64,000 nt of DNA from an uncultured Atopobium sp. (GTDB lineage: Bacteria; Actinomycetota; Coriobacteriia; Coriobacteriales; Atopobiaceae), in assembly GCA_946997485.1 (NCBI GenBank), contig CAMPVF010000003.1, positions 92,588 through 156,587 on the forward strand. The letters run 5' to 3'. Below, one piece after another: positions 59,652 to 64,000 of this stretch. The translations under genes were made by a program, and so were the position numbers. Below the pieces are notes generated by a model. The model searched no databases. It was not told where the DNA came from and worked only from the letters and a program-made list of their open reading frames with translations. How positions within the stretch are numbered: position 1 is the stretch's first letter; the number at the start of each line of letters is the position of its first letter.

Positions 59652-61598
59652 CTACTTAACAGCGCTGACTGGCAGCGTGCACCATTTAACTTCTTCCTTG
59701 CGCCAACCAGCCTTTACCATCTGCTCGATTTCTTTCGCGTCTGCTGTGTAGTGATGGTAGAACTTCTTTTCGTAGGGGTTATACATGCTGTAAAGCTTAT
59801 TGAGCGTTACTTCTTTGTTTTGAGCGCTAAACCACTTTACACCTTCGTTTTTCCAGCCATTCTTAACGCATTGAGCAACTTCATCTTCATTCATGGTGTA
59901 GTGATGTTCGCCTGTGGTTGGATTGTACAAGCGGTATACGCCACCTTTTTCAGCATGTTTGTAAATGTAGCCTACACCGCCTTCACTCTTCCAGCCAAGA
60001 CGCACAAGATTATCGTTCTCTACCGTTTCTGCGGTAAAGAAATGCTCGTGCGTGTACGGGTTGTACAGGCGGTACAGCGTTCCAAACCGTGGATCTTCGT
60101 CCTCTTTCTTAGGATTTTCCTTCCACATTGCAACAAGCGTAGCCGCAGATGTAACTTTTTGAGAATTAAAATCCCATTGTTTGTCTTTTACAAACCAACC
60201 CATAAACGCGCAATTTTGTTTGGTAGGATCAGTTGGTTTTGGCACTAAATCTCCTTGGTTTACCTGCACTTTAGCAGGGCCACTGAGTACACCGCCATTA
60301 GGATCAAACGTTACGGTATATGAAGGAAGCTTTTTCCAAACAGCAAATACAATAAATACCGGCGACTCCGCATGTAAAAAGTCTTTTTGCATACCATACT
60401 TGTTGATAACGCCATCTCGAATAATAGACCACTGATACGCAGGTCGCATGTGTCTTGCATCAAAACGCATTGTTTCTGCAGCCCAGTTGGTATAATCGCT
60501 GTAACACTTATTTTCCTGGTCAGGCGTTAAGTTCCCTTGACGCGTACATTCAAGCACATTGTGTATAGTATAGGCATTTTGATCATCATCTGGCGTTCCA
60601 TCTGCCTTTTTAGGAAACAGCAGATTATAGCCCCAGCCTAAAAACTTATAACCAGCACGCTTGGGCACCTCTGTTGGAATATCCAGCTTATTATCTTTGA
60701 TACGCACGCGCTTAAAAATCTTCTCGTTGTGATACACAAACGAATACTTATCTGCAGTTGACGGGTCTTTTTCAATTGTTAGTGCATCTTTCGCGTCATC
60801 TGCAGAATTGGCAAATATAAACTCCATGGGCAGCATAAAAAGAGTTGTTTTCACAAAATGGTCTTGAAGGTCTATAAACTGATAAGGGATATTCCAATTA
60901 TCGCCCTTTTCAACGGGAGCACCGCTAGAGAGGGAATATTGTTTATTTATCTGAAAGGTAAGCGTTGTGGCAACAGGGCTTATATGGTCAGAATGATGCA
61001 AACTAAAACCTAGCGCAACAGGAGATGGTACCGTTTCACCAACAATAGAAATCTTGTATTCATGATCGGGATTAAAACCAAAGAAAATCCTGCTGATATT
61101 TACGGGATCACCAAAATCAAGCTCTCTGATGTTGGTTGCTTCTTGGTTAGTTGTGTTATCAAAAAAGCGAAACTTTACCGCGCGATACTTTGCAAGTACA
61201 TCATTATGTTGCTTTCTACATGCAGGATCAGAGTTCGAACCATTTTGCCATGAAGTATCCAAAAGACCAAAATCGCTATCAGGTTGTATGAATGTAGTCT
61301 TGTCACCTGGAACAATGCGCGTATCAAGAGCTTTGTATTGCAGCGTTAGATTTATGAAATAATACTGCTTCATTTGCTCATTAGTAAGCTTAACAGGTTT
61401 ATCGGCATCCGACGAAACTGCAGGTAAAGTAGGAGTTGTTGACACAGGCGTGGCGGCATAACAAAGCGAAGTAGCGGCAATCTGCGCAAACAATAGATTT
61501 ATGATACTAAAAGTAGCAAGCAACTTCAGCAGAGGCTTACAATGAGCCTTCAAACTAACTAACGAGAGCGCCTGGGTACGTGTAAACTGTGATTTCAT
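59652..61598 (-). CDS. Secreted surface protein with InlB-like repeat and DUF5648 C-terminal module
   Basis: 648 residues, GGAG upstream of the ATG. A long signal peptide ends near residue 48 (SLCYA). Residues 50-320 are a unique domain. Near 325 and 450 lie Listeria-Bacteroides repeat motifs (AGYKFLGWGY; VTFDPNGGVL...GWFVKDKQWDF). The last 150 residues are three DUF5648-type units: YRLYNPYTHEHFFT, YRLYNPTTGEHHYT and YSMYNPYEKKFYHHYT, each followed by GW..EG. No LPxTG anchor. Such modules are common in surface proteins of Coriobacteriia; ligand unknown. A poly-C tract in its promoter suggests phase-variable expression. Confidence 0.85.
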   Translation of the reverse strand: MKSQFTRTQALSLVSLKAHCKPLLKLLATFSIINLLFAQIAATSLCYAATPVSTTPTLPAVSSDADKPVKLTNEQMKQYYFINLTLQYKALDTRIVPGDKTTFIQPDSDFGLLDTSWQNGSNSDPACRKQHNDVLAKYRAVKFRFFDNTTNQEATNIRELDFGDPVNISRIFFGFNPDHEYKISIVGETVPSPVALGFSLHHSDHISPVATTLTFQINKQYSLSSGAPVEKGDNWNIPYQFIDLQDHFVKTTLFMLPMEFIFANSADDAKDALTIEKDPSTADKYSFVYHNEKIFKRVRIKDNKLDIPTEVPKRAGYKFLGWGYNLLFPKKADGTPDDDQNAYTIHNVLECTRQGNLTPDQENKCYSDYTNWAAETMRFDARHMRPAYQWSIIRDGVINKYGMQKDFLHAESPVFIVFAVWKKLPSYTVTFDPNGGVLSGPAKVQVNQGDLVPKPTDPTKQNCAFMGWFVKDKQWDFNSQKVTSAATLVAMWKENPKKEDEDPRFGTLYRLYNPYTHEHFFTAETVENDNLVRLGWKSEGGVGYIYKHAEKGGVYRLYNPTTGEHHYTMNEDEVAQCVKNGWKNEGVKWFSAQNKEVTLNKLYSMYNPYEKKFYHHYTADAKEIEQMVKAGWRKEEVKWCTLPVSAVK

Positions 61599-61633
61599 GG
61601 CATCTCCAACAGGTACATATGTGATTATATGCC

Positions 61634-61672
61634 GTCCTAGCGTAAAAGTTGGCGCGCGCCAACTTGTAGGAC
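61634..61672. repeat. Leader hairpin: 20-bp perfect palindrome with extra outer arms
   Basis: The core AAGTTGGCGC/GCGCCAACTT (61646-61665) is flanked by GTCCTA (61634-61639) and TAGGAC (61667-61672). It lies between the candidate transcription start and the surface-gene start codon. Confidence 0.85.
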
Positions 61673-61682
61673 ATGCACCGAT

Positions 61683-61713
61683 AGTGTACCCCCCCCCCCG
61701 GAGGATTTTTCAA
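61683..61713 (-). promoter_or_regulatory. Candidate phase-variable promoter with poly-C spacer
   Basis: On the minus strand TTGAAA (61708-61713) and TACACT (61683-61688) are separated by 19 bases, 11 of which are an uninterrupted G tract (C11 on the plus strand at 61689-61699). Loss of two bases would give the optimal 17-base spacer. The start codon is 85 bases downstream. Confidence 0.65.
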
Positions 61714-61782
61714 GTATAAGATGGTGAATGTGGCATGTGTGTGACATGTGATGCTGGTATATGCCCCGCGTTAATTCCAAAG

Positions 61783-61876
61783 GTTAGTAGAACACTAAGT
61801 AGAACACTTCACACGGTTACAAGACTTAGTAGAACGCGTACTACTAACTCTTGAAACGTCAAAGTGTTCTACTAAC
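61783..61876. repeat. 14-bp inverted repeat GTTAGTAGAACACT with internal copies
   Basis: Perfect arms at 61783-61796 and 61863-61876. Additional direct copies of TAGTAGAAC or AAGTAGAACACTT lie between them. The right side includes GTCAAAGTG, a word shared with the ends of the 59-kb elements. Confidence 0.7.
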
Positions 61877-62139
61877 TTTTAGAATCAACCGAAGGGTAAA
61901 GTGCGTCAACCATATGCATGCGGCAAATGTAATGCAATTGTAATGCATTGTAAAACGGTTATATCCAATCGTAAAACGTTTATATTATATTGTAAAACGG
62001 TACCGCACGCTGTAGAATGTAATAAAGGTTGATAGCTGAATATCAAAAGCTAGAAAACTAGAAAGCGGTAACGGCAGCGTTTAAAACAGTAACACAAGAT
62101 ACAAGCAAGGCATGTAACCATATAATTAAGGAGCATATT

Positions 62140-62505
62140 ATGGCAATCAGTACAACAGCAGCAGGCGCAGTAGCAACCGTGGCGGGTGCACCAGCGCCTG
62201 CGCAAACACACACAGCAGCAAAAACCGCGGCAAAAACCGCAAACATAAACGTGCGCGTCACAAAAGACGTTAAAGCTCAAGCAGAAGAACTATTCGCCAG
62301 CTTCGGCATAACTCTTAGCGACGCAATCAACATGTTTTTGCACAAGTCGCTTATGGTAGAAGGACTTCCATTCGACTTAAAGCAACCAAAATACAATCAA
62401 GAAACAATCGCCGCGTTTAAGGAATACGACTACATGAAAGCACATCCAGAAGAGTACAAGCGCTACGACAATGTTACCGAAGCATTGGAAGACGCGCTAA
62501 AATGA
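62140..62505 (+). CDS. dinJ: RelB/DinJ-family antitoxin
   Basis: 121 residues, AAGGAG seven bases upstream. An Ala/Thr-rich N-terminal extension of about 30 residues precedes the ribbon-helix-helix: INVRVTKDVKAQAEELFASFGITLSDAINMFLHKSL. The C-terminal half (VEGLPFDLKQPKYNQETIAAF) wraps the toxin in known DinJ-YafQ complexes. It overlaps the yafQ gene by four bases (ATGA). Confidence 0.9.
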   Translation: MAISTTAAGAVATVAGAPAPAQTHTAAKTAAKTANINVRVTKDVKAQAEELFASFGITLSDAINMFLHKSLMVEGLPFDLKQPKYNQETIAAFKEYDYMKAHPEEYKRYDNVTEALEDALK

Positions 62506-62783
62506 GCCTAAAAGTCGTATTATTAAATTCATTCAAAAGAGATCTTAAGCGAATCAAAAAACGAGGAAACGATATAAGACTCTTGGATAGTATAGTGCGA
62601 ATGATTGCATCGCAAGAAACACTTCCTAAAAAATACAGCGACCACGCACTTACGGGAAACTATGTAGGATTTCGCGAATGCCATGTAAAACCCGACTAGC
62701 TGCTTATATATCGCATAGATAACGACGACGTAGTGCTTGTGCTTTCGCGCACAGGTACGCATTCCGACGTATTCAACGAATAA
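62502..62783 (+). pseudogene. yafQ: YafQ-family mRNA interferase toxin interrupted by an amber codon
   Basis: The first 65 codons read as YafQ (SLKVVLLNSFKRDLKRIKKR ... SDHALTGNYVGFRECHVKPD). Then TAG (62697-62699) stands where YafQ proteins have Trp, and the same frame continues LLIYRIDNDDVVLVLSRTGT and HSDVFNE to TAA at 62783. The full frame would have 94 codons, the normal YafQ size. The C-terminal catalytic His of THSDVF is lost, so the truncated toxin is probably inactive. A TGG-to-TAG change is the simplest explanation. Confidence 0.85.
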
Positions 62784-63101
62784 AATCTTAAGAAACAACA
62801 AGACGGAATAAAAATAACTAAGGCGTACAAACAATTAAGGCGAGCACCGTTTAATCAGTGCCCGCCTGAACAGCGTCTGCTTTAATGTATGAGCTGTATA
62901 CGCTTACGATTAGTCGCGACTGTTATTAGCACAGATGGCCAACGCAGTTAAAGCTAATTAACGCAAACGCTTAGCGAAAATGCTTAGCGCGCTTTGCCGT
63001 GCACGCTCAACAAAAAACGCTGCCTTGCGGGTTTTGCAAGGCAGCGCACGTATTGCTTTTCTGGTTTCGCGTGTTGACGATACGGTATGTACAAATACTA
63101 A
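62784..63101. other. Intergenic region between yafQ and the second surface gene
   Basis: 318 bases without a gene. It contains a 9-bp stem (with one mismatch) at 62839-62866 without a T-run and the terminator of the surface gene at 63012-63046. Confidence 0.55.
63012..63046 (-). terminator. Terminator of the second surface-protein gene
   Basis: Minus strand: perfect 11-bp stem CGCTGCCTTGC/GCAAGGCAGCG with a 7-base loop followed by TTTTTT. Confidence 0.92.
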
Positions 63102-64000
63102 TTACTTAGCGGCGTACCACTTGATTTCTTCCTTTACCCAGCCAGCTTTCACCATCTTAGCAATCTCATCTGGGTCAGATGTGTAGTGGTGGTAGAACTT
63201 CTTCTCATACGGGTTGTACATACTGTACACAGGCACGGTACCATTCTGAACACTGTGGAACTTGATTCCTTCGTTTATCCAACCAGCCTTTACACAAGCT
63301 GCCAGCTCGTTTTCGTCGGTTGTGTAGTGGTGCTCGCCCGTGTTTGGATTGTACAAACGGTACACACCTTTGCCTTGGTTAACTGCAACCATGCCTGCAT
63401 TTTCCTCGCCAGTCCAGCCAGCGGCTACAAGGGTGTCGTACTCATCTTTATCAGTAGTAAACAAGTGCTCGTGCGTCCACTTATTATACAAGCGATACAA
63501 CATCGTAGTAGCGTTTGCCGCTTCAGACTCAGCTATGTCCCCAGCATCGTAAACGTAGACGTGTTCCTGCTGAGTAGGCTCTTCAGTCTGTGCGTCTGCT
63601 TTGCCGTCGAGTTTACCCATAGCGTCTGTAAGGTCTGTTCTAGCTGTATTAAGACTCTTTACGGTTGCATCCTGTGCAGCTTTAGCGGTGTTGGCAGCAG
63701 CAAGTTTTCCATCAAAGGCATTCTTCTTTTCTGGTGTTGCCTTGGTGTATACATCTTCTTTTTGCTTAGCTTTGGCTTCATTAATCACTTTATCAAGAGC
63801 AGCTTTAGCAGCGTTAAGAAGTGCGGCTTCTACTTCACCTTCATTTTGGGCACCATTAATTTCATTTTCAAATGGCTTTTTCTCATCGTCAGTTAAACCA
63901 AGACCACCGAGCTCATCATTGGCTTTTTTCTTCTTTCCTGGAAGGTCAGTCTGTGCGTCTGCTTTGCCGTCGAGTTTACCCATAGCGTCTGTAAGGTCTG
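63102..64000 (-). CDS. Surface protein with GA-module-like helical repeats and DUF5648 tail, 5' end outside window
   Basis: The last ~299 residues are visible; the gene runs off the right edge, so the ATG at 63983 is not a start. The N-terminal visible part is a highly charged helical region with units like LTDAMGKLDGKADAQT (twice, 121 residues apart) and LTDDEKKPFENEINGAQNEG, which resemble GA (albumin-binding) or FIVAR modules. The last 150 residues carry three DUF5648-type units nearly identical in order to the 59.6-kb protein (YRLYNKWTHEHLFT, YRLYNPNTGEHHYT, YSMYNPYEKKFYHHYT). Likely a cell-surface adhesin; ligand not known. Confidence 0.8.
   Translation of the reverse strand, partial: DLTDAMGKLDGKADAQTDLPGKKKKANDELGGLGLTDDEKKPFENEINGAQNEGEVEAALLNAAKAALDKVINEAKAKQKEDVYTKATPEKKNAFDGKLAAANTAKAAQDATVKSLNTARTDLTDAMGKLDGKADAQTEEPTQQEHVYVYDAGDIAESEAANATTMLYRLYNKWTHEHLFTTDKDEYDTLVAAGWTGEENAGMVAVNQGKGVYRLYNPNTGEHHYTTDENELAACVKAGWINEGIKFHSVQNGTVPVYSMYNPYEKKFYHHYTSDPDEIAKMVKAGWVKEEIKWYAAK
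63584..63637 (-). repeat. Direct repeat unit in the second surface gene, copy 1
   Basis: 54 bases identical to 63947-64000 (period 363 bases, 121 codons), encoding TDLTDAMGKLDGKADAQT. Confidence 0.95.
63947..64000 (-). repeat. Direct repeat unit in the second surface gene, copy 2
   Basis: Identical to 63584-63637; reaches the window edge, so more copies may follow upstream in the gene. Confidence 0.95.

Larger units (their letters stand above)
61599..62139. other. Divergent intergenic region between surface gene and dinJ
   Basis: 541 bases without a gene. It holds the leader hairpin, the poly-C promoter and a cluster of TTAGTAGAAC repeats. Its right part (61920-62000) contains three GTAAAACG words at about 30-base spacing, which could be dinJ regulatory sites. 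Confidence 0.5.

Noticed and set aside
62697..62699. Recoding of the yafQ stop as selenocysteine
   Set aside because: The codon is TAG, not TGA, and no recoding hairpin is seen; a nonsense mutation is simpler.
1..64000. CRISPR arrays, rRNA genes, tmRNA, intact insertion sequences
   Set aside because: No regularly spaced direct repeats, rRNA signatures or transposase frames were found on either strand.

Overview
The window reads as a chromosomal segment of a fermentative, low-to-mid GC actinobacterium of the class Coriobacteriia, most likely an Atopobium/Lancefieldella/Olsenella-type organism. This is inferred from actinobacterial gene pairs (FHA protein next to an FtsR-like MerR regulator; coaD, a SepIVA-like coiled-coil gene and yceD in a row) mixed with Firmicutes-like traits (glyQS, fakA-asp23, a Bce-type module) and from DUF5648 surface proteins. 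No species call is possible from sequence alone.

Layout: 1-8.6 kb holds the end of a uracil permease, trxB, a ClC channel, an NlpC/P60 wall hydrolase, apt, an ftsR/garA pair, ridA and a GcvT-like gene. 8.6-16.3 kb is a minus-strand housekeeping block: pgsA, a truncated PDRP-like regulator, glyS, glyQ, lepB, trmD, rimM, a KH protein and rpsP. 16.6-18.9 kb is a two-component system. 19-31.6 kb carries recG, fakA and asp23 opposite rpmB, then a HAD-thiamine pyrophosphokinase fusion, rsmB, fmt, def and priA, with dps at 31.8 kb.

32.4-39.2 kb is an AT-rich accessory island. It has an apparently intact three-gene restriction-modification operon (small HTH protein, Eco57I-like type IIG enzyme, second adenine methyltransferase). 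Around it lie wrecks: two different restriction-helicase C-termini, a serine-recombinase C-terminus and the frameshifted tail of an RlmD/RumA-like rRNA methyltransferase. A Bce-type peptide-sensing module (RR, HK, ATPase, permease) follows at 39.5-44.5 kb, then marR, metK, gltX, L-serine dehydratase and two tRNA genes (Gln-CTG, Glu-CTC).

51-58.8 kb holds the gap-pgk-tpiA-secG glycolytic cluster, yceD, a SepIVA-like gene, coaD, rsmD and a membrane acyltransferase. The last 5 kb is variable: two related ~190-bp inverted-repeat elements, two DUF5648 surface-protein genes, and a DinJ/YafQ toxin-antitoxin locus whose toxin is cut by an amber codon. The first surface gene has an 11-base poly-C tract exactly in the -35/-10 spacer of a candidate promoter, which suggests phase-variable expression.

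Most notable: the poly-C promoter, the paired inverted-repeat elements, the restriction/recombination graveyard around the type IIG operon, a near-identical operator in front of two different signalling loci, and repeated low-complexity insertions or in-frame duplications inside otherwise conserved housekeeping enzymes.
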